This document shows, in pieces, positions 8,468-16,229 of a stretch of DNA of 37,460 nucleotides. The position numbers and the translations under genes were made by a program. Position 1 is the stretch's first letter. Every line of letters begins with the position of its first letter. The stretch is from Brucella sp. 21LCYQ03 (GTDB lineage Bacteria; Pseudomonadota; Alphaproteobacteria; Rhizobiales; Rhizobiaceae): the NCBI RefSeq assembly GCF_023554105.1, contig NZ_JAMJWE010000026.1:1-37460 (forward strand), read 5' to 3'. The notes under the pieces are model-generated. The model saw nothing but the letters and a program-made list of their open reading frames with translations. It did no database searches and was not told where the DNA came from.

Positions 8468-9301
8468 ATGAAAACGTTTATCAAATCGACGGCTATCAGT
8501 GCAGTCCTTCTGCTGCCACTGTCAACAATGCAGTCTAATGCCGGTGCGGTGCTTGATAGAATTATGTCTACAAAGCAACTGAAGGTTGCGACGGATGCCA
8601 ACTGGGCACCGCAATCTTTCATGAATGATAAGAACGAAATGGATGGCTTTGACATAGACGTTGCGAAGTCCATAGCTTCGCATTTAGGTGTAGATGTCGT
8701 GTTCGTTACCCCTGGCTGGGACATCATTACTGCGGGAAACTGGCAGGGGCGCTGGGACATGCATGCTGGCTCAATGACGCCAACGCAAGCTCGCGCCAAG
8801 ATCTTCAACTTTCCGGCGGTTTATTACTACACACCAGCCGCCGTCGCAGTTCACAAAGACAGTAAAGCGGCCAACCTCACCGATTTGAATGACAAAACTG
8901 TAGGTGCTACGGCAACTTCTACTTTTGAAGCATATGCAAAGCATGACCTCACCTTGGATGCGGCGGGCGCTCCTCCATTCAAATATGAATTTGAACCAAA
9001 GGAAGTGCGATCTTACACGAATTCATCGACGGCATTCGATGATCTTCGTCTTGGCGATGGTGTGCGTCTTGATGCGGTTGTTTCGTCAATGCCCAGTATC
9101 GCAGATGCAATTAAGGCAGGGTATCCAATCAAGCAACTGGGAGATCCAGTTTTCTATGAGCCATTAGTCTTGGCCATCGAACATGACGATCAAGAGTTGA
9201 ACGACAAACTTGCAGAAATTATCGGAGAAATGCGAAAAGACGGCACTCTCAGTAAGCTTTCGGTAAAATGGTATGGTGAGGATTATACCACGGCCAAGTA
9301 A
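8468..9301 (+). CDS. ABC transporter substrate-binding protein, family 3 (polar amino-acid type)
   Basis: A 277-residue periplasmic binding protein. Residues 1-26 are a Sec signal peptide (basic start MKTFIK, hydrophobic core AISAVLLLPLS, cleavage near NAGA). The mature part has the family-3 signatures LKVATDANWAPQSFMND and DGFDIDVAKSIA. These proteins deliver polar amino acids or related compounds to a cognate permease. It begins 134 bp after the decarboxylase-like gene, so it could have its own promoter or be read through from the catabolic genes. The permease and ATPase follow directly, giving a complete importer, presumably for the substrate of the upstream enzymes. Confidence 0.93.
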   Translation: MKTFIKSTAISAVLLLPLSTMQSNAGAVLDRIMSTKQLKVATDANWAPQSFMNDKNEMDGFDIDVAKSIASHLGVDVVFVTPGWDIITAGNWQGRWDMHAGSMTPTQARAKIFNFPAVYYYTPAAVAVHKDSKAANLTDLNDKTVGATATSTFEAYAKHDLTLDAAGAPPFKYEFEPKEVRSYTNSSTAFDDLRLGDGVRLDAVVSSMPSIADAIKAGYPIKQLGDPVFYEPLVLAIEHDDQELNDKLAEIIGEMRKDGTLSKLSVKWYGEDYTTAK

Positions 9302-9360
9302 CGACAGAGGAACAGGTGGCCCGGAGTATCGGGCTGCCTCCATTGTTTAGAGGACCCCCC

Positions 9361-10335
9361 ATGCTCTATCCTGATACGGTCGAGTCGCAAGTGCTCGTCC
9401 ACAAGCCATGGTTTATTGCGGTCATTTTGATTGTAGTATTCGTGCTCATGCTTTTGTTTGATCTGACCGGAACCACCATGGGAGAGTTAATGCGCCCAGT
9501 TATAGGTGAGCCGGCAGAGAGTGCATACTATGGTCGCTTTGCTATCGCGTTTGTTATTGCTACTATGTTCACCCTCAACGTTGTGATAATCGGGTTCGCT
9601 CCTCGAAAAATTCAGATCGCAGTGGTGTGGTTAGAATTACTCGTCTTATTTCTTTTATTCTTTAATACATTTAATCTCAGCTTTCCATTCATTAAAGAAA
9701 AATTACCTTTTCTCGTCACGCAAGGCCTTGTGACTACAATTTATATTTCAGCAATTTCCATCCTTATTGCTTCCGCTATTGCCATTCTGGGCGCGGTGGC
9801 GAAATTATCTAACAATGGTTTTGCATACGCTATTGCCAGTTTCTACACGTCATTCTTTCGAGGCCTGCCACTTCTAATGCAAGTATACCTCATCTATCTC
9901 GGCTTACCGCAACTTGGAATTATTATTGATGCGGTACCAGCAGGCATTCTGGCTCTATCACTTTGCTACGGCGCATATATGACTGAAATTTTCCGCTCGG
10001 GTATTCAGAGTATTGATCGAGGACAGTGGGAGGCATCACGCTCTATTGGCTTTGGCTTTGGAATTACGATGCGAAGAGTGATCCTGCCCCAAGCTCTGCC
10101 AGTTATTATTCCACCAACAGGTAACCAGTTTATATCGATGCTGAAAGACAGCTCGCTTGTATCGGTCATTGGCGTTTGGGAGTTAATGTTCCTTGCAAGA
10201 ACACTTGGTCAAAAATCATTCCAGCACATGGAGATGCTAGTCACCGCAGCCATGCTTTACTGGATACTCTCTATCTGCCTAGAGTTCATTCAGTCGCGAA
10301 TAGAACGCCATTATGCTAGGAGTAAAGTTCGATGA
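9361..10335 (+). CDS. Amino-acid ABC transporter permease (HisM/GlnP type)
   Basis: An integral membrane protein of about 324 residues. Two extra hydrophobic segments near the N-terminus ([17 protein letters not shown] and [20 protein letters not shown]) precede the usual permease core, which carries the EAA loop [18 protein letters not shown] near residues 220-240 for docking to the ATPase. Start choice is uncertain: ATG 9361 has AGAGGA about 8 nt upstream, but the frame is open back to GTG 9316, which also has GAGG upstream and would add 15 residues. The last four bases overlap the ATPase start (ATGA), showing translational coupling. Confidence 0.9.
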   Translation: MLYPDTVESQVLVHKPWFIAVILIVVFVLMLLFDLTGTTMGELMRPVIGEPAESAYYGRFAIAFVIATMFTLNVVIIGFAPRKIQIAVVWLELLVLFLLFFNTFNLSFPFIKEKLPFLVTQGLVTTIYISAISILIASAIAILGAVAKLSNNGFAYAIASFYTSFFRGLPLLMQVYLIYLGLPQLGIIIDAVPAGILALSLCYGAYMTEIFRSGIQSIDRGQWEASRSIGFGFGITMRRVILPQALPVIIPPTGNQFISMLKDSSLVSVIGVWELMFLARTLGQKSFQHMEMLVTAAMLYWILSICLEFIQSRIERHYARSKVR

Positions 10336-11072
10336 GTGAAACGATAATTGATGTTCGCAATATTTCCAAATGGTATGGCAGCTTTCGTGTCCTTACCGAT
10401 GTGAACCTTACCGTGCGCAAAGGAGAGCGAATTGTTATTTGCGGCCCATCAGGCTCCGGAAAATCAACCTTAATCCGGTGCTTCAATCGTCTAGAGGCAC
10501 ACCAGCAAGGTGAAATAATTGTCAACGGCATCAGCCTACACAACAAAATGACAAATGTTGCTGATGTTAGAAAAAATGTTGGAATGGTTTTCCAACACTT
10601 CAACTTGTTTCCGCATATGACAGTTCTGAAAAACTGTATGGTGGGTCCAATGTGGATTAATGGGGTATCTCAAGCAGAAGCCAAAAAGCTTGCGATGCAA
10701 TTTCTAGAGCGTGTGCGAATTCCCGAGCAGGCGAACAAGTTTCCGATACAATTGTCGGGTGGCCAACAGCAGCGTGTCGCAATCGCACGCTCGCTGTGTA
10801 TGCAGCCAGCTGTCATGCTCTTCGACGAGCCAACATCTGCACTTGATCCCGAGATGGTTTCTGAGGTTCTCGACACAATGACAGGCCTGGCAAAGGATGG
10901 CATGACAATGGTTTGCGTAACTCATGAAATGGGTTTTGCCCGCGCAGTTGCGGATCGTGTAATATTCATGAATTCGGGTCAGATCATTGAAGAGGCTAAA
11001 CCTGATGAGTTTTTTGGCAACCCAAAACATGAGAGAACAAAGCTTTTTTTAAGTCAGATTCTTAAACATTAG
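10332..11072 (+). CDS. Amino-acid ABC transporter ATP-binding protein (GlnQ/HisP type)
   Basis: A 246-residue ATPase with every expected motif: Walker [10 protein letters not shown] (38-46), Q-loop FQHFN (Gln88), signature LSGGQQQR (141-148), Walker B VMLFDEP (161-167), D-loop SALD and switch histidine His198. It energises the importer formed with the preceding permease and binding protein. It overlaps the permease gene by 4 bp. The left end of an IS6-family element lies only 7 bp after its stop, so any operon genes formerly downstream have been cut off or displaced. Confidence 0.95.
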   Translation: MSETIIDVRNISKWYGSFRVLTDVNLTVRKGERIVICGPSGSGKSTLIRCFNRLEAHQQGEIIVNGISLHNKMTNVADVRKNVGMVFQHFNLFPHMTVLKNCMVGPMWINGVSQAEAKKLAMQFLERVRIPEQANKFPIQLSGGQQQRVAIARSLCMQPAVMLFDEPTSALDPEMVSEVLDTMTGLAKDGMTMVCVTHEMGFARAVADRVIFMNSGQIIEEAKPDEFFGNPKHERTKLFLSQILKH

Positions 11073-11079
11073 TATTTTC

Positions 11080-11895
11080 GGTCCTGTCGCAAAATTTTCA
11101 CCTCTGTTGAGCTATGTCAGCATCGACGATTACAATTGATTGAGGTGAGCAGAGATGACAATTGACTTCAAAGGTTCTCATTTCCCCAAAAGTGTCATCC
11201 TCTACGCCGTTTTCTTCTATGTCCGTTATTCGGTCTCCTATCGCGATCTTCAGGAAATCATGGCAGAACGCGGCGTAGAGATTGACCATGCAACGTTGAA
11301 TCGTTGGGTTGTTAAGTATTCGCCGCAGATAGCGGCTCAGGCACAAAGACGTAAACGGCCAACCCTAGGCTCATGGCGTGTTGATGAGACCTATATAACG
11401 GTCAAAGGAAAATGGACGTATCTTTATCGGGCTGTTGATCGTGACGGGCAAACGCTCGATTTCATGCTCTCTGAACGGCGAAATCTCGGCGCTGCAAGGC
11501 GTTTCTTTAAGAAGACCATTGCAAGCAACGTCATCCCAAACAAGATTATCATTGATAAAAGTGGAGCCAATCTGGCGGGAGCGCAGGCTGTTAACAATAT
11601 CCTGAAGATCACCAGTTCAAGCAAACTGATCGAAATTCTTCAAGTCAAATATCTCAATAACATCCTTGAGCAGGATCATCGTTTTATCAAGCGGATTACC
11701 AAGCCGATGATGGGCTTCAAAGCGTTTCAAAGCGCATCAGCGACAATCGCTGGCATCGAAGTCGCACATATGATCCGCAAGAAGCAATTCGCAAACGATA
11801 ACCGCTCGCCATTCGAGGTCTTTGCGGAGCTCGCAGCATAAGTGCGTCCGAAGATAAGCCTCTCGTTAACCCGCTGAAAAATTTGCGACAGAGCC
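11080..11895 (+). mobile_element. IS6-family insertion sequence (about 816 bp)
   Basis: Terminal inverted repeats of about 21 bp bound the element: left 11080-11100 begins GGTCCTGTCGCAAAA, right 11875-11895 read on the minus strand begins GGCTCTGTCGCAAAT; they differ at about three positions. Length and single transposase gene are typical of the IS6/IS26 family. The 8 bp just outside the left end (GTATTTTC) and right end (TGGTGAAA) do not match, so there is no target duplication: the element was left by an adjacent deletion or by recombination between copies, not by a simple insertion. The right end cuts a peroxiredoxin gene. Confidence 0.92.
11155..11841 (+). CDS. IS6-family DDE transposase
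   Basis: A 228-residue transposase. The N-terminal helix-turn-helix includes VSYRDLQEIMAERGVEIDHA (27-46). The catalytic triad is visible as Asp77 (WRVDETYI), Asp134 (IIIDKSGAN) and Glu172 (ILEQDHRFIKR). It is full length with no frameshift and is probably active. IS6 enzymes make cointegrates by replicative transposition and can delete neighbouring DNA, which fits the missing target duplication and the cut peroxiredoxin gene next to it. Confidence 0.95.
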   Translation: MTIDFKGSHFPKSVILYAVFFYVRYSVSYRDLQEIMAERGVEIDHATLNRWVVKYSPQIAAQAQRRKRPTLGSWRVDETYITVKGKWTYLYRAVDRDGQTLDFMLSERRNLGAARRFFKKTIASNVIPNKIIIDKSGANLAGAQAVNNILKITSSSKLIEILQVKYLNNILEQDHRFIKRITKPMMGFKAFQSASATIAGIEVAHMIRKKQFANDNRSPFEVFAELAA

Positions 11896-12098
11896 TGGTG
11901 AAACTCAGGCAGTATTTCGTTATAAAGTCCCATCTGATCGCTGCAGACCGGACTCCAGTCAGCCGGGTAAAATGCGAGTATCACCGGAGCGCCACGCAGA
12001 TCGCTAAGCGATACCGTTTGATCCGCCGTTGTAGGTAAAGTGAACGCAGGCGCAACAGTGCCTGCAGCGAGTGCGTGTGAGGGATTGTCGCCGGGCAT
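11896..12098 (-). pseudogene. Peroxiredoxin (AhpC/TSA family), 3' part removed by the IS6 element
   Basis: The first 67 codons of a thioredoxin-fold peroxiredoxin remain: GTVAPAFTLPTTADQ, then LAFYPADWSPVCSDQ with the peroxidatic cysteine Cys52. The reading frame then runs into the right end of the IS6 element and continues as unrelated sequence to a stop at 11727. The rest of the fold is lost, so peroxidase activity is very unlikely. The start is set at ATG 12098-12096, which has AAGGAG 8 nt upstream; the frame itself opens slightly earlier, at 12122. It is divergent from the histidine kinase gene, and two copies of the recurrent motif lie in the shared intergenic space. Confidence 0.88.
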
Positions 12099-12183
12099 GA
12101 TCGAACTCCTTTGCAGCTTCAATGCGCTCCAAGGCTAGGCAGCGCAGCAAGGCAGCTCAATCAGATGAACGGATAGTGTTCAG

Positions 12184-12231
12184 ATACTTAGGTCTATTGG
12201 CGAGCAGAGTTGGGACCCAAACCTAGGTATA
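12184..12231 (+). promoter_or_regulatory. Two copies of the recurrent ATACTTAGGTNTA motif, kinase/peroxiredoxin intergenic region
   Basis: ATACTTAGGTCTA at 12184-12196 matches the motif exactly; AAACCTAGGTATA at 12219-12231 has two differences. They lie 63-110 bp before the histidine kinase start and 86-133 bp before the divergent peroxiredoxin start. A TCTATG at 12254-12259 could be the -10 element, 22 bp from the second copy. They could be autoregulatory sites for the encoded FixJ-type regulator (inference). Confidence 0.45.
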
Positions 12232-12293
12232 GGTTCGCAACCACTTAAATTGCTCTATGGTTTCGCGCAGTCGAATCTGGGGAACGACAAACG

Positions 12294-13862
12294 ATGTCTA
12301 AATATGCAGAGGGTTTGCATAAGCAAGGGATTAATCTGGTCGCAGGTCTTTTCGCGATCGCTTTGGCGTTTGCTGTCTTTTATGTCGACACCTTCACCGA
12401 TATTGAAGGCGCTGTTGCTGTTCTCTACGCCATCGCGTTGCTGCTGGCAGCCGAACTAACAGGGCGCACCGGAATCGTCTTAAGTAGCATTGGCTGCCTC
12501 GTCCTCACAATTGCATCCTATTATGCGACCCATGGCCCAGATCCGGACTTTCAAACAACCATCCGTCTCGGTGTTGCGGTCGCTGCAATTGTGATCACGG
12601 CGGTTCTTATTCTGAGAAACAAAATGGCGCGACAACAATTGCTTTTCTCGCATGGTGCGCTCAAAGATAGTGAAGCGCGTTATCGCTCAATTTTTGATCG
12701 CACGCGCGTTGCCCTTTGCGAGCGCGATTATTCGCGGCTTCGCAAGCATCTGATTCAGTTGAAGGCGCAAGGCATCACTGACATCGAAGACTATGCCCGC
12801 ACGCATCCGGATTTTGTGCAGAAATGTATTGGCATGACCGATACGGTCGCGGCCAATGAAGCAGCCTATGAACTTTTAGGGGTTGATCTGGGGCAGGCGC
12901 ATCGACTTGGCAGTCTCTTCGTTCCACGCGATGACCAATTCGTGCATGTGTTGCAAGCGCTGCTCGATGAACAGCGCTATTTTGAGAACAAGGTCGAGTT
13001 CCGTACAAGTACTGGTGAAGAACGACTAGTATTGCTGAGCATCAGCTTTCCAAGTGATCCTGCTGCTTTCAACCGTGTTGTGCTGAGCATGGTCGATATT
13101 ACTCAGCGCGAATTGGCGCAAAAAGTGCTGGTGGAAGCACAGGCTGAACTGACCAAAGCCTCGCGGGCCGCAACCGTCGGTGCCTTGTCTGCCTCGCTTG
13201 CCCACGAACTCAACCAGCCGCTTGGCGCCATCATGCTCAATGCGCAGACAGTGCTGCGCTGGCTCGACCGCGACCCACCGGACCTGACCGCCGTGCGACG
13301 CTCTGCGGAACGGATCATTCGCGACAGTGACCGCGCAAGCGAGATTATCCAGAATACGCGCAATATGCTGAGCCAGGCCAAGCGGCGGGTGGAATCCATT
13401 GATCTCACCATGTTGGTTCGCGAAACCATTGCGCTCATGGAACATGAGCTGCAACGCAGCAGCACGCAGGTACGCATGGCACAGAACTGGCGTTCGCCCG
13501 AGATTGAGGGCGTGCGGATTGAACTTCAGCAAGTGATTATCAATCTTGTGACCAACGCCATTCAAGCGATGGAAGCATCCAGAACCCGTTCGCGTTCAAT
13601 TGTGATCACCATCGGACGCACCGACAATGACCATGCCGTGATCAGCATTCGTGACAGCGGACCGGGAATAGATCAGGATACGCTCAAGCGGCTGTTCATG
13701 CCGTTTCATACAACCAAGGCTTCCGGTATGGGCATGGGGCTTTCGATCTGCCGCAGCACGGTTGAAGCAAGCGGTGGAACCCTGACCGGGACCAACCACG
13801 AAACAGGTGGCGCAGAATTTGAAATGCGCCTGCCGATCAATTGGGAAGTGCAGGATGCCTGA
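12294..13862 (+). CDS. Membrane-bound sensor histidine kinase
   Basis: A 522-residue kinase. Three to four hydrophobic helices occupy residues 13-107; a PAS-like region spans about 122-275; the HisKA domain carries the phospho-acceptor His304 in SLAHELNQPL; the ATPase domain has the N box INLVTNAIQA (Asn417, Asn421), G1 box DSGPG (from Asp454) and G2 box SGMGMGLS (478-484). All catalytic motifs are intact. The HELNQPL...LRWL arrangement is typical of FixL-like kinases that pair with FixJ/LuxR-type regulators, and such a regulator overlaps its 3' end by 8 bp. No haem-binding features identify the PAS ligand, so the signal is unknown; a redox or membrane signal is a guess from the peroxiredoxin next door. 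Confidence 0.93.
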   Translation: MSKYAEGLHKQGINLVAGLFAIALAFAVFYVDTFTDIEGAVAVLYAIALLLAAELTGRTGIVLSSIGCLVLTIASYYATHGPDPDFQTTIRLGVAVAAIVITAVLILRNKMARQQLLFSHGALKDSEARYRSIFDRTRVALCERDYSRLRKHLIQLKAQGITDIEDYARTHPDFVQKCIGMTDTVAANEAAYELLGVDLGQAHRLGSLFVPRDDQFVHVLQALLDEQRYFENKVEFRTSTGEERLVLLSISFPSDPAAFNRVVLSMVDITQRELAQKVLVEAQAELTKASRAATVGALSASLAHELNQPLGAIMLNAQTVLRWLDRDPPDLTAVRRSAERIIRDSDRASEIIQNTRNMLSQAKRRVESIDLTMLVRETIALMEHELQRSSTQVRMAQNWRSPEIEGVRIELQQVIINLVTNAIQAMEASRTRSRSIVITIGRTDNDHAVISIRDSGPGIDQDTLKRLFMPFHTTKASGMGMGLSICRSTVEASGGTLTGTNHETGGAEFEMRLPINWEVQDA

Positions 13863-14514
13863 GATGCGCAAGTCCCAAAAGCAACCAAACGACAAGCCGG
13901 TGGTCTTCATCATCGACGACGATCCGTCGATGCGGGAATCGCTGGCCGATCTGTTTTTATCAATGCAGTTTGATGCGGAAGCATTTGAAACAGCCGCAGC
14001 CTTCATGACCAAATTCCCGGATCAATCACGAATGGAAAGACCCGGCTGCATTCTACTCGACGTTCGTTTGCCGGGTATCAGCGGCCTTGATTTCCAGAGC
14101 CAGCTTGAAAAATCAGGCATTCGCCTTCCCGTGGTTTTCATGACGGGCTTTGGCGATATTCCGATGACGGTACGTGCGATGAAGGCAGGCGCTGTCGACT
14201 TTCTCACCAAGCCGTTCAAGGAACAGGATGTGCTCGATGCAGTGAGTTCGGCTGTGCAGCGCGATAGCGTGCGCAGGCAGGAGGCAGCGCAAAATCAGGC
14301 TGTCGTCGAACTGGTGCAGACATTGACCCCACGCGAGCGGGAAGTGATGGATGCCGTTGTCACTGGCAAAATGAACAAGCAGATCGCCTTTGATCTTGGT
14401 ATCAGCGAAGTGACGGTGAAGCTTCATCGCGGCAATGTCATGCGCAAGATGGATGTGCGTTCTCTTGCCGACCTGGTTCGCAAGGCCGAGTTCCTCAGCG
14501 AAACGACAAAGTGA
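13855..14514 (+). CDS. FixJ-type response regulator (receiver plus LuxR-type helix-turn-helix)
   Basis: A 219-residue regulator if it starts at ATG 13855 (8-bp overlap with the kinase gene); the frame is open further upstream and ATG 13864 is an alternative. Receiver residues: acidic DDD at 21-23, phospho-acceptor Asp69 (ILLDVRLPG), Thr97, Lys119 (LTKPF). The LuxR/FixJ DNA-binding domain occupies about 153-215 (LTPREREVMDAVVTGKMNKQ, then VTVKLHRGNVMRKM). It should be phosphorylated by the upstream kinase and activate or repress promoters. A recurrent quasi-palindromic motif in this window is a candidate binding site (inference). Confidence 0.93.
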   Translation: MPEMRKSQKQPNDKPVVFIIDDDPSMRESLADLFLSMQFDAEAFETAAAFMTKFPDQSRMERPGCILLDVRLPGISGLDFQSQLEKSGIRLPVVFMTGFGDIPMTVRAMKAGAVDFLTKPFKEQDVLDAVSSAVQRDSVRRQEAAQNQAVVELVQTLTPREREVMDAVVTGKMNKQIAFDLGISEVTVKLHRGNVMRKMDVRSLADLVRKAEFLSETTK

Positions 14515-14516
14515 CC

Positions 14517-14529
14517 TGTATCTAAGTAT
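14517..14529 (-). promoter_or_regulatory. Recurrent motif upstream of the receiver-only gene
   Basis: Read on the minus strand this is ATACTTAGATACA, two differences from ATACTTAGGTNTA. It begins 3 bp after the response regulator stop and ends 83 bp before the next start. A possible -10 (CATAAA, 14555-14560) lies 25 bp downstream, similar to the spacing before the kinase gene. Confidence 0.35.
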
Positions 14530-14611
14530 GGTATATTTGTGCTTTGCCAGAGCGCATAAAGAGTTTCGAGTGCATCTCTGAATAAAAAACGATTTTCGGG
14601 GTGCGAGATCA

Positions 14612-15013
14612 GTGTATAGCGATTTAAGGTCCAATGTATTGTCTGCAGCACAAATTCATACCATAGCCATTGTTGATGACGATCAGGGTATCCGTGAAGC
14701 TCTCGATGATCTCGTCAAATCCTGCGGTTATGAAAGCCGTCTTTTCGCATCAGCCGAAGAATATCTCGCCTATGAAGCACAATCGGACATCGATTGTATG
14801 CTGGTTGATGTGAAAATGCCGGGATTAAGTGGGATCGAGCTTCAAGCCGAACTGAACACACAGACGGCCCATCCGCCGATGATCTTCATGACATCCTTTG
14901 ACGACGACCGTACCCGCAATGCGGCCATGGAAGGCGGCGCTTTCGCATTTCTGGGCAAGCCGGTCGATTTGATCAAGTTGTTAAACAGCATTGAAAATGC
15001 CATTAGCTCATAA
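14612..15013 (+). CDS. Single-domain response regulator (receiver only)
   Basis: About 133 residues consisting only of a CheY-like receiver: acidic DDD at about 23-25 (AIVDDDQGIREALDDL), phospho-acceptor aspartate in CMLVDVKMPG, conserved threonine in IFMTSF and lysine in LGKPVD. There is no output domain and no sign of a truncated one; the stop follows the last receiver helix. Start GTG 14612 is the frame's first start and has only a weak ribosome site. It probably competes for or relays phosphate from the upstream kinase, as accessory receivers do in FixJ-type systems. Separated from the FixJ-type gene by 97 bp that carry a copy of the recurrent motif. Confidence 0.85.
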   Translation: MYSDLRSNVLSAAQIHTIAIVDDDQGIREALDDLVKSCGYESRLFASAEEYLAYEAQSDIDCMLVDVKMPGLSGIELQAELNTQTAHPPMIFMTSFDDDRTRNAAMEGGAFAFLGKPVDLIKLLNSIENAISS

Positions 15014-15211
15014 GCTATATGTCACTAACTGTATTTTTGACAAACAAATATCTTAACTATGTTAGTTTCAATTGCCACTATTCTATGTGACCAACGAACT
15101 CTTTTGTCGCGGTGACAACCAGAACATTTACTTACTACTTACGTTCACCCTATCGCGCATGTCAGAAGTGCGGTGAGTTTCATCAGCTTAGGATGCACAC
15201 CGGCTTTTTGT

Positions 15212-15793
15212 CTACCACCAGAGTTTCATCGAGAATCTGGCAAGCCCATTCACATGGAAATCTGATGTCGAGTAAGATCGGTAAGTCCCTATTACGAGGA
15301 TATTCCGGAAGCACCCTTCAGAGAAAGACCGTATGAGTTGTGGTGAACTTTCATCAACCCATTGCAGATCATCCATGAGAAGCAAGAGCGGATTATTTGT
15401 TCACGCATGCGTCTGAATAGCATTGGCAAATTGATCGCGTGCACGCGCCGGCGAGGTTACACTGCTATCATCGCGCAGTGTTGTCAGATCACTGATAGTT
15501 TCCGGTGAAACGAAATCGAATAATGCTTTCAGGATTGCGCTGTATGGGACGCCTCTCAGAGCTTCGTCAGCTTTCCCTACAGCATGATAGACGCTGTTTT
15601 CTGATATGAAAGCATTGACGACGCTCGTTTTCCCGTAGCCTGATGGTGCGCCGATGAAAACGATCTCCCCGAAACCTGTTTGCGAAACGCGGTCATAAGC
15701 GTCTTTTAGAATTTTCAGCTCGCCAACACGGCCAAAAATTTCGTATTGCGAAGCGCAATTGTCATCAGACATCCACCAATTCATTCTCTTCAA
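15212..15793 (-). pseudogene. Decayed STAND/AAA ATPase (N-terminal part of a multidomain signalling ATPase)
   Basis: The frame opens at 15793 (TTG; ATGs at 15784 and 15772 are better starts) and shows FGRVGELKILKDAYDRV and Walker A GAPSGYGKTS. It meets TGA at 15403-15401, yet the same frame goes on after it with NPLLLLMDDLQWVDESS (Walker B) and NILVIGTYRS (sensor strand) before a second stop at 15214-15212. So one gene was interrupted by a nonsense mutation and has lost its 3' part. The type matches the ATPase module of large kinase/ATPase/histidine-kinase proteins. It lies just after a two-component cluster, pointing away from nothing obvious downstream; its missing C-terminus is not seen elsewhere in the window. 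Confidence 0.7.
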
Positions 15794-16028
15794 TTAGCGA
15801 TGGATCGGTATTCAAGATGCTGTCAAAGGCAATTCGGCTATTGATGATATTATCGAGCGAGAATATTCAAAATACCGGATTTATATACAAAAACGGTTGG
15901 TCAACCATCTTCGGTCATTTCGCTTGGTTATGCTGAACCAATTTTTTTGAAGAGGATGGAATTTTACAAGATTCCACACTTTTGGGAGTATACTGACTAA
16001 GTATTGTTTAGAGATGGTGAGGCCGACT

Positions 16029-16211
16029 ATGGAATTGTCGCGAAGCGAAATTGAGAATAGAATAGCTATCGTAGCCGAGAATTTGCGAGTGCTTACGGAG
16101 AAGGCTGCTGCATTAAGCGGCGCAGGCGATGATGAAATAATTAATCAGCAGATTGATGAACAGCAGGCGGTCTATGATGAACTGAAGTCGAGACTGGCCT
16201 TGATCAGCTGA
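16029..16211 (+). CDS. Small hypothetical protein
   Basis: A 60-residue helical protein (MELSRSEIENRIAIVAENLR at its start), rich in Glu, Ala and Leu and probably a short coiled coil. The start is set at ATG 16029 because GAGG lies 6 nt upstream; the frame also has ATG 16014. No family recognised. It converges on the AraC gene with an 18-bp gap. A partial match to the recurrent motif (ATACTTAGT read on the minus strand, 15996-16004) lies about 25 bp upstream. Confidence 0.55.
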   Translation: MELSRSEIENRIAIVAENLRVLTEKAAALSGAGDDEIINQQIDEQQAVYDELKSRLALIS

Positions 16212-16229
16212 GGCTGATTAGGCTCTCTG

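Noticed and set aside
13026..14634. Long minus-strand frames opposite the kinase and regulator genes
   Set aside because: Shadows of GC-richer coding sequence; no motifs and they conflict with intact two-component genes.
15112..15336. 74-codon plus-strand frame with a CxxC pair (CQKCGEFHQLRMH)
   Set aside because: It looked zinc-finger-like, but the opposite strand carries the continuing STAND ATPase relic, which explains the sequence better.
16029..16211. Small helical protein as a NepR-type anti-sigma factor
   Set aside because: Lacks the NepR core pattern and there is no PhyR or EcfG gene beside it.
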